A DNA stretch of 62,493 nucleotides from Legionella shakespearei DSM 23087 (GCF_000373765.1 NZ_KB892392.1:1-62493); one strand, 5' to 3'. Positions 26,560-36,938 are shown, counted from the first letter of the stretch. Translations and numbers: made by a program. The notes: generated by a model not told the origin, from the letters alone.

Positions 26560-26862
26560 TTATTCCCGGTGATCGCGCAGGCCAAGAATTTTTTCTTTAT
26601 GATCGGTAAGTTGACGATTCAGTTTATCTACTAATGTATCTATCGCAGCATACATATCCTCTGATTCTGAACTTGCATGTACTGTACCTTTACTGACAGA
26701 AATGGTTGCTTCCGCAATTTGCCTCAGTTTTTCAACATCAAAAACTACATTAATAGCAGTAATATGATCAAAATGACGCTCAAGCTTTTCGAATTTTTCT
26801 TCAGTAAAGGCTCTGAGTGCAGGAGTAACATCCAAGCGATGTCCAGTGATGTTGATGTGCAT
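26560..26862 (-). CDS. hpf: Ribosome hibernation promoting factor (short HPF / YhbH)
   Basis: Binds the 30S decoding region and drives 100S dimer formation in stationary phase. It has 100 residues, a short-form HPF without the C-terminal dimerisation domain of long HPF. It begins MHINITGHRLDVTPAL and ends with the basic LVDKLNRQLTDHKEK segment typical of the family. AAGGAG lies 6 bases before the ATG. It follows rpoN by 28 bases, the classical rpoN-hpf order. Confidence 0.95.
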   Translation of the reverse strand: MHINITGHRLDVTPALRAFTEEKFEKLERHFDHITAINVVFDVEKLRQIAEATISVSKGTVHASSESEDMYAAIDTLVDKLNRQLTDHKEKILGLRDHRE

Positions 26863-26890
26863 AAGACTCTCCTTCGGTTGACTTCATTAA

Positions 26891-28288
26891 TTAACTACGA
26901 ATAATTTTTCTTTCATTAGAGGGGGCAATTCCCATAGCTTCTCTATATTTTGCTACAGTACGTCTTGCTACCTTAATACCTTGCTCTGCGATTAAATCAG
27001 CAATTTTACTGTCACTTAAAGGTTTTTTCCTGTTTTCCGCCTGAATCAGCTTTTTGATTACCGCCCGAATTGCTGTTGAGGAGCATTCACCGCCCGCATC
27101 GGTATTCACATGGCTGGAAAAGAAATATTTCAATTCAAAGACGCCGCGTGGGGTGTGCATAAATTTCTGAGTAGTAACCCGTGAGATGGTTGATTCGTGC
27201 ATGTCCAGAGCTGATGCAACATCGTTAAGAATCAACGGCTTCATTGCTTCTTCACCCAGTTCCAGGAATCCTTTTTGATATTCAACGATGCAGGTAGCTA
27301 CTTTAAGCAGTGTTTCCTGACGGCTTTGAATACTTTTCAGAAACCAGCGTGCTTCCTGAAGATTATTTTTCAGGAATTGATTATCAATACTGTTATCCGC
27401 TCGTTGAATCAGCGATGCATATTGACTATTAATGCTTAAATTGGGAAGGACATTTTGATTCAAATAGACTTTCCATTGATTGTCCACTTTTTTAACTGTT
27501 AAATCAGGGATAATGTATTCAGCAATATCCTGATGAATCAAATTACCGGGTTTGGGGTTCAGGCGTTGAATAATTTGCAGAATTTCATCAATAGTTTTTT
27601 CACTGATCTGATGATTTTTCATTAATTGTCTGTAATTATGCTGACCTAATAAATCAATGTCTTCAATAATAATTTTTTTAGCAATTTCCAGATGTCCTGT
27701 ATCTAAAGGCAATTGTTCCAATTGAATCAGCAGAGTTTCCGCCAATGTTGCAGAGGCACAACCCACGGGGTCAAATAGTTGTAATCGGTGTCTGACCGCT
27801 TCAATTTCATCCAGATCCAGTGGAAAATCTTCGCTATTCAAACTGTTGTATAGGTCATCAATGGACATGGTAAGAAAACCATCATCATTGATTGCATCAA
27901 TCAGAGTGGTAGCAATAACTCTGTCCACATCGCTCATGGGTGACAAATCGAGTTGCCATTGCAGATGGTCTTGTAAATTGGTTGTTGTGCAATGCAGATT
28001 ATCAAAATTGTAATCGTTTTCATCGAAATTGGTGCGTTTGTTGGCATTGTTATAGAGTTGCGACCATTGAAAATCAGCAAATTCATCATTGTTTTCCTGA
28101 TTTCCATTTAAAGCGGGCTCTTCTTTTTCTTCATTAGGTGTTGCTTCGAGCATAGGGTTAGACTCAACAATGAGTTGAATCTCTTGCTGTAAATCAATTG
28201 TTGATAGTTGCAAAAGTCTTATTGCTTGCTGTAGCTGTGGAGTAAGCGTGAGATGTTGACCAATACTAAGCTGCAATGTCGGTTTCAT
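26891..28288 (-). CDS. rpoN: RNA polymerase sigma-54 factor RpoN
   Basis: Alternative sigma factor needing AAA+ activators; in Legionella it is linked to flagellar genes. It has 465 residues. The N-terminal Gln/Leu-rich activator region (1-50: LTLTPQLQQAIRLLQLS) is followed by an acidic linker (about 55-90), the core-binding domain, the helix-turn-helix region (DVASALDMHESTISRVTTQKF) and the RpoN box ARRTVAKYRE at 441-450. AGAGG lies before the start. It heads rpoN-hpf-(repeat)-ptsH. No promoter is obvious in 28289-28440. Confidence 0.97.
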   Translation of the reverse strand: MKPTLQLSIGQHLTLTPQLQQAIRLLQLSTIDLQQEIQLIVESNPMLEATPNEEKEEPALNGNQENNDEFADFQWSQLYNNANKRTNFDENDYNFDNLHCTTTNLQDHLQWQLDLSPMSDVDRVIATTLIDAINDDGFLTMSIDDLYNSLNSEDFPLDLDEIEAVRHRLQLFDPVGCASATLAETLLIQLEQLPLDTGHLEIAKKIIIEDIDLLGQHNYRQLMKNHQISEKTIDEILQIIQRLNPKPGNLIHQDIAEYIIPDLTVKKVDNQWKVYLNQNVLPNLSINSQYASLIQRADNSIDNQFLKNNLQEARWFLKSIQSRQETLLKVATCIVEYQKGFLELGEEAMKPLILNDVASALDMHESTISRVTTQKFMHTPRGVFELKYFFSSHVNTDAGGECSSTAIRAVIKKLIQAENRKKPLSDSKIADLIAEQGIKVARRTVAKYREAMGIAPSNERKIIRS

Positions 28289-28451
28289 GCAAATCCTCTT
28301 TGTTTACACTGCTATTATTTATCAGTTTAAACGATCCGTAAGGATTATCCAGTATTTAACCGGCATAATTTGAATTAAAAGACGGTTATTTGACGTATTT
28401 TGTTAAATAAATGAAATGCTTAGTACATTTGATACTTAAATTGGATTTATT

Positions 28452-28479
28452 TTGACAGACAGGGCTGGGCAGATATTAT
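28452..28479 (+). promoter_or_regulatory. Orphan promoter-like sequence reading toward rpmG antisense
   Basis: TTGACA (28452-28457), 16-base spacer, TATTAT (28474-28479): a perfect -35 and 5 of 6 at -10. No plus-strand gene follows; it would produce RNA starting near 28486, running through the stem-loop at 28525 and antisense to rpmG-rpmB. Confidence 0.35.
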
Positions 28480-28524
28480 TTCAGGTTTCTATTTGAAAAT
28501 ATTATTGTTTTGATTTTTAAGATA

Positions 28525-28568
28525 TTTTTGCTAACTTGAATCATAAATTAGCTTCAAGTTAGCAAAAA
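28525..28568. other. Perfect 16-base inverted repeat downstream of rpmG
   Basis: TTTTTGCTAACTTGAA, 12-base loop, TTCAAGTTAGCAAAAA. On both strands the T-run is on the 5' arm and the A-run on the 3' arm, the reverse of an intrinsic terminator. It may instead be a 3'-end protecting stem for the rpmBG transcript or a protein site. Confidence 0.7.
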
Positions 28569-28586
28569 ATGATTAGAACAGAAGAA

Positions 28587-28751
28587 TTACTTAACTTTTT
28601 TCTCTTTAAACAGCACGTGCTTGCGTACTTTAGGATCGTACATCATCAGTTCCATCTTTTCAGGATGGTTACGTGGGTTTTTAGTAGTGGTTTTATAGTA
28701 TCCAGTTCCTGCTGTGGATTCCATTTTCACTTTTACGGTAACAGCTGCCAT
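28587..28751 (-). CDS. rpmG: 50S ribosomal protein L33
   Basis: It has 54 residues and was found by translating the strand directly because of its small size: [20 protein letters not shown] is followed by [12 protein letters not shown] and a C-terminus [11 protein letters not shown]. It lacks the Cys pairs of zinc-binding L33, so it is the zinc-independent form. AAGGGG precedes the ATG. It follows rpmB by 15 bases, the universal rpmB-rpmG pair. Confidence 0.96.
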   Translation of the reverse strand: MAAVTVKVKMESTAGTGYYKTTTKNPRNHPEKMELMMYDPKVRKHVLFKEKKVK

Positions 28752-28766
28752 GGTTTATCCCCTTAA

Positions 28767-29003
28767 TTATACTTTTTCACCGTTAGCTCTGATTTTATCC
28801 AGAACTGCTTTGATACCTAATTTGTCGATAATACGCATACCTTTGGTACTCAGTTTTAAAGAGACAAATCGATTTTCTTCTTCAACCCAGAACTTGTGAT
28901 TCTGAATGTTAGGCAGAAAGCGTCTTTTGGTTTTATTGTTAGCGTGCGACACTTTATTACCAGTCATGGGCCGCTTGCCAGTTACCTGACATACTCTAGA
29001 CAT
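28767..29003 (-). CDS. rpmB: 50S ribosomal protein L28
   Basis: It has 78 residues: [20 protein letters not shown], then [11 protein letters not shown] and [17 protein letters not shown], the L28 signature. GGAG lies 8 bases before the ATG. It is first in rpmB-rpmG and divergent from trmB. The gap 29004-29298 is AT-rich and should hold both promoters. Confidence 0.97.
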   Translation of the reverse strand: MSRVCQVTGKRPMTGNKVSHANNKTKRRFLPNIQNHKFWVEEENRFVSLKLSTKGMRIIDKLGIKAVLDKIRANGEKV

Positions 29004-29264
29004 TGTGCTACTCCAAATAAGTTCTATATATTATGGTCGTCTTTGTAAAATTCGGGGCTTTCGTTAAACAAAATAGCCGGATGTGAAATACAAGAGCGGT
29101 TTTATATCAAAAAAACTCAAATATTGCAATATTTTTACGTTGCATTCTCAATAAACATGCCATCATGAAGAAACAGCATATTATTTCTGAATCATTTACC
29201 GCCGTATAATTTATCAAAAATTTACTCGATGGGGAAGCTTGGTAGAACTTTTAAACAAAATCAG

Positions 29265-29270
29265 TATAAT
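29265..29270 (+). promoter_or_regulatory. -10 element for trmB
   Basis: A perfect TATAAT, with a predicted start about 20 bases before the trmB ATG. The only -35 candidate, TTGGTA at 29239-29244, is 20 bases away, so assignment is tentative. Confidence 0.4.
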
Positions 29271-29298
29271 CCCGGACTTTTAAATCGAGTTAATTAGA

Positions 29299-29970
29299 AT
29301 GCATCGTAAGATAAAAAGCTATGTGTTGCGGGCTGGCCGTATCAGCAATCGGCAACAACAAGGGTTAGAGCTTTGGCTGAAAGACTATGAGCTTCCCATG
29401 AAAGATTGTCCCTGGAATCTGGCGGATGAATTCCAGCGTAGTGCCGATACTGTTGTTGAAATTGGCTTTGGTATGGGGACTTCCTTGTTCACCATGGCTC
29501 AGAATAATCCTGATTTGAATTATCTGGGGATAGAAGTTCACCGGGCAGGAGTAGGAAGCCTGGTTGCCGATTTGCACGATCATCAGCTAGAGAATGTTCG
29601 CGTTGTTGCCCATGATGCAGTTGAAGTATTTCAAAACCATTTAGAAGATAACTCTTTGGCGGGAGTACAGATTTTTTTTCCGGATCCCTGGCACAAGAAG
29701 CGCCATCACAAGCGCCGGTTGATTCAGCCGGAGTTCATTCAATTATTAGTCAGCAAAATCAGGCAAGGCGGTTTTATTCATTGTGCAACGGATTGGCAGG
29801 AATATGCTGAGCATATCCTGGAAGTGTTGTCTGGCGAACCGGCTTTGGTTAATTCCCAGCCAGACGGTGGTTATTCTCCTAAACCTGATTCTCGGCCATT
29901 AACCAAGTTTGAGCAACGTGGTGAGCGTTTAGGGCACGGAGTATGGGATTTACTATTTGTTAAAAAATAA
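29299..29970 (+). CDS. trmB: tRNA (guanine-N7-)-methyltransferase TrmB
   Basis: Methylates G46 of tRNA using SAM. It has 223 residues. It has the SAM-binding motif VVEIGFGMGTSLF, a conserved YLGIEVHRAGVG segment, the catalytic FPDPWHKKRHHKRRLIQPEF element and a C-terminal TKFEQRGERLGHGVWDL. No good ribosome site precedes the ATG (GAG ten bases up). Confidence 0.97.
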   Translation: MHRKIKSYVLRAGRISNRQQQGLELWLKDYELPMKDCPWNLADEFQRSADTVVEIGFGMGTSLFTMAQNNPDLNYLGIEVHRAGVGSLVADLHDHQLENVRVVAHDAVEVFQNHLEDNSLAGVQIFFPDPWHKKRHHKRRLIQPEFIQLLVSKIRQGGFIHCATDWQEYAEHILEVLSGEPALVNSQPDGGYSPKPDSRPLTKFEQRGERLGHGVWDLLFVKK

Positions 29971-30107
29971 CGTTTTCTACCCGCGATGAGCTGACGCCGT
30001 TTTAGTATGAAAACAGGCCAAAGATTCTTTTGATCTTCAATTGTTCATTGTGTAATATCGGTATGCGGTAAAATGACTATCGCAGTAACCAGAAGAAGGA
30101 TTAAATC

Positions 30108-31601
30108 ATGGATTTTGTAACTGAGATGACTGCAGCCATAGGCATGGGTCTGGAAGAATTTAAAGCCTTTGTTAATAACAAGGTGAAGATCAATAAAGAT
30201 TATCTGGAACAACTCTTCTGGTTACCCGATGGGTCGCAAATGACCGTTTTGAATTTTCTGATTAGTGTCTGCCCGGAAAAGAAAGAAGGGACTGAAGAAG
30301 TGGATTCTTCTGATGATCTGACAGACAAGATTGATTATGTTGTCAGTTTAGCCAAAGATGCTAATGTTGGGGAACCCTTGCATCAGGCCGTTGCCTCAGG
30401 AAAAACTCGATTGGCTCTTCATCTTTTGGGTGAAGATAGAAGTAATGAATTGCACATTGAACATAGTGTTCTTAAAACTCTGGGTGAATTACGTAAGAAA
30501 AAGCAGGAATTCTCGCTTACTGCACATAGCGCTTCCTTTGATGTAAATCGGCGCGACAGTGAAGGGCGTTCTTTAATTTCGCTGATTTTAAATACAAAAA
30601 ATATATGGTTGCTTTTAAATTTCCTGCTAAAAGGCCTCGGTGTCCATATGGCAACAAGTATGGCGGATAGCAAAGCGGTCAAGGTTGCATTTCAGCCGCT
30701 TCATCAGGCCGTGGCATTGGATTTGGCGGATGGGGTGCGCTTATTAGCCAGCGAGGGTGCGGTGTTGTCTAATCCTTTTGGCGTGCTGGGTGATACACCT
30801 GTGTCATTGGCTGCGCGTTTGGGAAAAATAAATGCTTTGGAAGCATTGTTAGAGTTTCCAGTAGAGCAATTAGTGCTTGAAGCAGAAAATAAGCATTTAT
30901 TTGAAGACAGGCAAACGGGCTACACGGCTATGGACGAGCTTTGTGAGCGTATCGCAAATGGTGAGGAAAAAGAAAACGCCCTTCGCGGCGTTGCCATGTT
31001 GTTGTGCCGTGGTGCGGAACCACCACGCAGTGACGCGATGCGACAACTGTTGAGTAGTAATCGCGTTGACTTATTGAAGGCAGTTCATGAGTATCTATTG
31101 GATAAACCGGAGTTGGTCGATGCCTTTGTGAACCGCTGCCATCTGACAGAAAGCCCTTTGCATTACATTATTTATGCTGATCATTCCTGGGGCAGTTCCA
31201 TTCGGCACCTGTTTGGAATGCCAAGTGATGCGGCATTCATGCTGGAAGATCTGGTGATTAAAAAATACAGTAATCCTGCGCTGGCTCAAAGTCATGGCAA
31301 TTATTTATCAACTTCAGCAGTTGAAGATTTTTCCAAAGAAACCGATCCTTTGAAATTATATGCCGAGTTCGTTCGCCGCTATAAAATGGCTTATGATAGC
31401 CAATTGATTCCAAACCGCTGGAGCACTATGCGCTGGATGATTGCTGAAGGGCGTTGCGACTGGGAAACGGTGAAACGTTATTCGAGTACTAATCCAACCA
31501 GTAGAACCCGGATTATTCTTCATGAAATGTTTAATCCTATTCCTAAAATTCACGATGACCTGGATAGCCAGCCTGAAAGCCATGCGGCAAGAGCAATATA
31601 A
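30108..31601 (+). CDS. ankC: Ankyrin-repeat protein, AnkC/LegA12-like Dot/Icm effector
   Basis: It has 497 residues. Ankyrin-type repeats can be read at about 84-110 (GEPLHQAVASGKTRLALHLL), 155-185 (DSEGRSLISLILNTKNIWLL), 195-225 (FQPLHQAVALDLADGVRLLA) and 228-258 (GDTPVSLAARLGKINALEALL). The C-terminal half has no domain I recognise, and there is no signal peptide. I recall an L. pneumophila Dot/Icm substrate of this size, AnkC/LegA12, at this location next to hflK/hflC; the symbol rests on that recollection. AAGGA lies 7 bases before the ATG. The host target is unknown to me. It is monocistronic, inserted between trmB and hflKC. Confidence 0.82.
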   Translation: MDFVTEMTAAIGMGLEEFKAFVNNKVKINKDYLEQLFWLPDGSQMTVLNFLISVCPEKKEGTEEVDSSDDLTDKIDYVVSLAKDANVGEPLHQAVASGKTRLALHLLGEDRSNELHIEHSVLKTLGELRKKKQEFSLTAHSASFDVNRRDSEGRSLISLILNTKNIWLLLNFLLKGLGVHMATSMADSKAVKVAFQPLHQAVALDLADGVRLLASEGAVLSNPFGVLGDTPVSLAARLGKINALEALLEFPVEQLVLEAENKHLFEDRQTGYTAMDELCERIANGEEKENALRGVAMLLCRGAEPPRSDAMRQLLSSNRVDLLKAVHEYLLDKPELVDAFVNRCHLTESPLHYIIYADHSWGSSIRHLFGMPSDAAFMLEDLVIKKYSNPALAQSHGNYLSTSAVEDFSKETDPLKLYAEFVRRYKMAYDSQLIPNRWSTMRWMIAEGRCDWETVKRYSSTNPTSRTRIILHEMFNPIPKIHDDLDSQPESHAARAI

Positions 31602-31621
31602 TCCCTATATACCTGTGTCTG

Positions 31622-31650
31622 ACCCGTATTAGCGAAGCATAATACGGGGT
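31622..31650. repeat. Family A left half-copy
   Basis: CCCGTATTAGCGAAGCATAA then TACGGGG with no mirrored partner. It lies just after the ankyrin gene. Confidence 0.75.
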
Positions 31651-31755
31651 CTCATGTCATTGTCATTATTATACAAAGAGTAAAGTATCTACTTGCTTAA
31701 ACTTGCTATACCCCATAGAATTCTAGCCTTCTTTGAAAATTATCAGGAGTCATCG

Positions 31756-32898
31756 ATGGGGTGGAATGAGCCAGAAAAGGGCAAGGATCCATGGAAAGGT
31801 CAGAATCAGCCTCCAGATTTGGATGAGGCTTTAAAACGTATTCATGAAAAATTAAAGAAGACTTTTTTTGGTGGTTCAGACAAGTCTGACAATAATTCAT
31901 CGAATAGTTCCGGCGGTGGTTTGCTTGCTGTAATGATAGCTTTAATCATTTTCATTCTTTGGGTTCTTTCAGGTATTTTTATTGTAGATCCTGCTGAGCA
32001 GGCGGCAATTTTGCGCTTTGGAAAATATGTTGAGACGGTTGGTCCCGGCCCACACTGGATTCCCCGTATTATTTCATCCAAAATCGTCATGAACGTGGAC
32101 AGGGTTCTGGATTATTCCTATTCGGCACAAATGCTAACCAGTGATGAAAATCTGGTAGAAGTAGCATTGGCAGTGCAATACCGTATCAGCGATTTACAAC
32201 AGTATTTATTTAATGTTGCAAATCCAGAGGAAAGTCTGCAACAGGCAACTTCCAGCGCATTACGGCAGGTTGTTGGTATGACCACCTTGGATCAGATTAT
32301 TACCGAAGGGCGAGAAGTCTGGGGTAATAGCGTGCAGGACACTTTGATCAAAACTCTTGCCCTTTATAAAACAGGGATTTCAATAGTTAACGTCTCACCA
32401 CAGCCTGCAAGAGCGCCTGAAAGTGTTCAGGATGCTTTCGATGATGCAATTAAAGCGCAGGAAGACGAAAAACGATTTAAAGAGCAGGCTTTTGCCTATG
32501 CTGCCAGAGTAGTGCCTATTGCAGAAGGTAATGCAAGCCGTATTAATCAGGAAGCTCAGGCATTTTCAAAACAGGTCGTTTTACGCGCCCAGGGAGAAGT
32601 GGCCGAGTTTTTGGCTTTATTACCCCAATTTGTAGCTTCGCCTCAGGTGATGTCTGAACGTATGTATCTTGAAACCATGCAAAAAGTGCTGAGCAAAAGC
32701 AGTAAGATTATTGTGGACAGCAAATCAGGGAATCTATTGTACCTTCCTCTCGATAAGCTCATCGGCAAACAATTAAATTCTCAGACAACTGCTTTAAAAA
32801 GTGATAATAATGCTGCAAACGGTACTAATGATGAAGACAGTCTGATACTTTCCGGACGTGATCTCACCAGACCTACTTACAGCCAAGGGAGAGAGTAA
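31756..32898 (+). CDS. hflK: HflK, SPFH-domain regulator of FtsH protease
   Basis: Inner-membrane partner of HflC; the HflKC cage surrounds the FtsH protease. The start at ATG 31756 (MGWNEPEKGKD, 380 residues) has AGGAG six bases upstream; the frame extends 21 codons further but without support. An N-terminal Asn/Ser/Gly-rich cytoplasmic segment, a transmembrane helix (about 52-75, LLAVMIALIIFILWVLSGIF), then the SPFH/band-7 domain starting FIVDPAEQAAILRFGKYVET. Its stop is two bases from hflC. Confidence 0.96.
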   Translation: MGWNEPEKGKDPWKGQNQPPDLDEALKRIHEKLKKTFFGGSDKSDNNSSNSSGGGLLAVMIALIIFILWVLSGIFIVDPAEQAAILRFGKYVETVGPGPHWIPRIISSKIVMNVDRVLDYSYSAQMLTSDENLVEVALAVQYRISDLQQYLFNVANPEESLQQATSSALRQVVGMTTLDQIITEGREVWGNSVQDTLIKTLALYKTGISIVNVSPQPARAPESVQDAFDDAIKAQEDEKRFKEQAFAYAARVVPIAEGNASRINQEAQAFSKQVVLRAQGEVAEFLALLPQFVASPQVMSERMYLETMQKVLSKSSKIIVDSKSGNLLYLPLDKLIGKQLNSQTTALKSDNNAANGTNDEDSLILSGRDLTRPTYSQGRE

Positions 32899-32900
32899 TA

Positions 32901-33815
32901 ATGAATGCGACTAAAACAACCTTGAGCATCTTGTTATTTTTAATATTGGTATTGTTATTTACCAGCGTTTTTACTGTAACTCAAGGTCAGCAAGGCATCA
33001 TCCTGCGTTTGGGGCGGCTGGTAAATGACTCGGAAACCAATACTGTAAAAGTATTGAATCCGGGACTCCATTTTAAAACGCCGTTCATTGAGAATGTGCG
33101 CATTTTTGATACCCGTATGCAAACGATGGATATCAAGTCATCGCGTATTGTTACCAAAGAGAAAAAGGACGTAATGGTTGATTATTACGTGAAGTGGCGT
33201 ATTGCTGATTTGGCACAGTACTTTAAGTCAACCGGTGGCAATGTGTTTAAAGCAGAAACATTGTTAGAGCAGCAGTTAAATACTTTATTACGCGCCCAAT
33301 TCGGTAAGCGTACTATTTCTGATGCTGTTTCTGACGGCCGTAATGATATGATGATCCTGCTACGTAATGCTGCTGAAAAACAGGCAGGAGAGCTGGGTAT
33401 AAAAGTAATTGATGTACGTATTAAAGGAATAGAACTTCCAGCTAATACCAGTAATGCTATTTACCAGAGAATGCGTGCGGATATGCAAAAAATTGCCAAT
33501 CGACACAGAGCTGATGGACAGGCTGCTGCAGAACAAATACAAGCTAAAGCGGATGCTGATGTCATGGTATTATTAGCTAAAGCCAGAAGTAATGCGCAAC
33601 AGGTAAAAGCGGTTGGGCAGACAGAGGCTGCATCTATTTATACTAAAGCCTTTAGTCAGAATAAGGACTTTTTTGCCTTATACAGAAGCTTGATAGCATA
33701 TGAGGGCAGTTTTAACAGCAAAAAAGATATTTTGGTTTTGGATCAAAGTAATTCCTTTTTTGATTATTTCAAACAAGCCATGCCAAAAAATGATGGTATA
33801 GCCGTTAAAAAGTAA
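32901..33815 (+). CDS. hflC: HflC, SPFH-domain regulator of FtsH protease
   Basis: Partner of HflK. It has 304 residues: an N-terminal transmembrane helix (about 7-27), then the band-7 domain (VTQGQQGIILRLGRL..., NPGLHFKTPF) and an Ala/Gln-rich coiled-coil region (about 195-235). GAGAG precedes the ATG. A GC-containing stem-loop (33825-33843) follows its stop before purA. Confidence 0.96.
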   Translation: MNATKTTLSILLFLILVLLFTSVFTVTQGQQGIILRLGRLVNDSETNTVKVLNPGLHFKTPFIENVRIFDTRMQTMDIKSSRIVTKEKKDVMVDYYVKWRIADLAQYFKSTGGNVFKAETLLEQQLNTLLRAQFGKRTISDAVSDGRNDMMILLRNAAEKQAGELGIKVIDVRIKGIELPANTSNAIYQRMRADMQKIANRHRADGQAAAEQIQAKADADVMVLLAKARSNAQQVKAVGQTEAASIYTKAFSQNKDFFALYRSLIAYEGSFNSKKDILVLDQSNSFFDYFKQAMPKNDGIAVKK

Positions 33816-33824
33816 TTATAATGG

Positions 33825-33843
33825 CCGATTTTGCTGAAATCGG
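33825..33843 (+). other. Short stem-loop between hflC and purA
   Basis: CCGATTT, five-base loop, AAATCGG. No U-run follows, so it is more likely a processing or attenuating hairpin than a full terminator. Confidence 0.35.
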
Positions 33844-33879
33844 TTCAATATCAATCAGCACTTTGCTAACAAAGAGTAG

Positions 33880-35181
<1,302 letters not shown>

Positions 35182-35188
35182 ACGAACC

Positions 35189-35240
35189 GTAGCCCGTATT
35201 AGCGAAGCGTAATACGGGGGATTGAAGCGTATAATACGGA
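35189..35240. repeat. Degraded family A palindrome
   Basis: The left arm GTAGCCCGTATTAGCGAAGC is intact; the right side (TTGAAGCGTATAATACGG) is scrambled. It abuts a family C copy. Confidence 0.65.
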
Positions 35241-35267
35241 GGATTTGGATTCCTCCGATCCTCCCCA

Positions 35268-35377
35268 GATCTACGTCGTCCTGAGCGCGTCTTTTTGCGC
35301 GAAGGATCTCCTGATAGTGGCATGGTGCCAATGTTTGGAGATCCTTCGCGCAAAAAGATGCGCTCAGGACGACGTAG
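35268..35377. repeat. Family C palindrome
   Basis: GATCTACGTCGTCCTGAGCG... mirrored by ...CGCTCAGGACGACGTAG, with a loop holding GGCATGGTGCCAATG. It ends a few bases before the stop codon of the adenosine deaminase gene. Confidence 0.85.
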
Positions 35378-35379
35378 TA

Positions 35380-36858
35380 TTACTTAAATCCACTCTCAAA
35401 AGCATTTAACTTGTGTTCCAAATCCCACTGTAATTGCCCTTTTTCATTTTGATTCAGAAATTCCTGGCAGGTTTTGCTCTTTAAATCCGTACATTCTTCA
35501 ACCAATCTGGCTTCAGCGGCATTTGCCCAAATGCTTTTACCGGGTAAGAATGCATAAGTTAAGGCATTGCGATTAATTTGTTTTATAGTCTGATAATCCA
35601 GATTATGGCCAATAACAGCTTCAACGTATTGCTGGGTTAAATCTGTTCTCAGTACTCCTTCATCATCAGTAGATAAAACTACAGGAACTTTGTGTTTTAA
35701 ATAATAATTCAAGGGGTGGTTTCGACCGGAAACGTCTAATATCTTCGCATTACTTATCAAATTAATTTCCACGGGTATATCATGTTGCGCCATGTACTTT
35801 AAGGTGGCGTCTGAATTATTCTCATAAGCTATGTCAACACCATGCCCAATTCTTTGCGCATGGCCCTCCAGAAGCGCATCGTGAATATGGAAGCCCAGTT
35901 CTTCTGGCACCACAGATCCAGGAGCGAGCTCTCCCGCATGTAAGGCTATATGCACTTGCGGATAGAGCTTGTGAAAATAATCAAAAATCTGCATTTGTTT
36001 GCGGTAATCACGCAGAGAGATTATTCCATCTTCAGGTTGAACCAGATTCACTCCCACCAGACTGCCTTTGGATTGTGCAACAGCTTCAAATGCATTAAGT
36101 GTCTGGGCAAAGACATTATCTAATGGCTGTTCGCGGAGTACGTAATAAAGAAGTTTGACTTTAACCTGGCATTCTTCGGCCTGGGGCTTGGTATCACAGC
36201 CTAAATCCTGATACGCATCTGCAAGCATTTTATCGCTTTCAAAAACAGTGTGTTTGATATTGTTTTGAAACTTTTTATTATTTAATAAAATGTTTTTCTT
36301 TTCATCGTAAGATTGGGTGTTTTTTATCAATTCACCAAAACTAAGGGAATGAGCATTATCGGGTATATCCATTAATTCAAGATAGTGTTCCTGTTGTTGC
36401 GCTGCTCTGCGAATGACATCGGCAATCAGTTGTGGTCTGAAATTAAAGACTATAGGCATGTATTTGGAAAAGCTTTTAAAAAAGTGATCATGTCCCGACT
36501 CCTGGCCTGGAATAAAATCTTTCATAGACCAGTCTCTTATGATATCTGCATAGAGTTTAGGCTGATTAAAAACCTCATTAACTTTGATGCCATCACAATG
36601 ATTTGATACTTTACTTACGGAGAACGTTTTTGAATCCATGCAATAACTGCTTTGAGCTGCCAGGGCGAGCATGGTTTCCGGATAAGGGCCGCCAGCCAGA
36701 TGATAATGAAGTTCTCCGCCTTTGGGCATTTTTTTGAAAAAGGCATAAAGGGCATTCGGATCAGTTTTAATCTGATTCAAATGATCATCAATATTGGCGT
36801 GGGCAGATGAAAATAAAAGTGTAGTACAAAGAAATGAAATTGATTTAACAGGGCTCAT
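35380..36858 (-). CDS. Exported adenosine deaminase (ADGF-like)
   Basis: Metal-dependent deaminase predicted to convert adenosine to inosine outside the cytoplasm. It has 492 residues, longer than cytoplasmic Add (about 330). An N-terminal signal peptide (about 1-21, ...SSAHA) is followed by the first metal ligands His51 and His53 (GGELHYHLAGG), then ALHAGEL, RIGHGVDIAYE and VVLSTDDEGVLRT, the catalytic set of the AMP/adenosine deaminase superfamily. About 150 extra residues lie between the first and second motifs, as in secreted ADGF-type enzymes. It is convergent with purA. A different nucleoside as substrate cannot be excluded. Confidence 0.88.
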   Translation of the reverse strand: MSPVKSISFLCTTLLFSSAHANIDDHLNQIKTDPNALYAFFKKMPKGGELHYHLAGGPYPETMLALAAQSSYCMDSKTFSVSKVSNHCDGIKVNEVFNQPKLYADIIRDWSMKDFIPGQESGHDHFFKSFSKYMPIVFNFRPQLIADVIRRAAQQQEHYLELMDIPDNAHSLSFGELIKNTQSYDEKKNILLNNKKFQNNIKHTVFESDKMLADAYQDLGCDTKPQAEECQVKVKLLYYVLREQPLDNVFAQTLNAFEAVAQSKGSLVGVNLVQPEDGIISLRDYRKQMQIFDYFHKLYPQVHIALHAGELAPGSVVPEELGFHIHDALLEGHAQRIGHGVDIAYENNSDATLKYMAQHDIPVEINLISNAKILDVSGRNHPLNYYLKHKVPVVLSTDDEGVLRTDLTQQYVEAVIGHNLDYQTIKQINRNALTYAFLPGKSIWANAAEARLVEECTDLKSKTCQEFLNQNEKGQLQWDLEHKLNAFESGFK

Positions 36859-36938
36859 AATGATTCACAGACAGTCAATTAATCAGTAATTATCTCATAA
36901 TCACAAAGTGAACCCAATATATAATTAGCCTATCCAGC

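Noticed and set aside
28525-28568. Intrinsic terminator for rpmBG
   Set aside because: The T-run precedes and the A-run follows the stem on both strands, the wrong polarity for Rho-independent termination.
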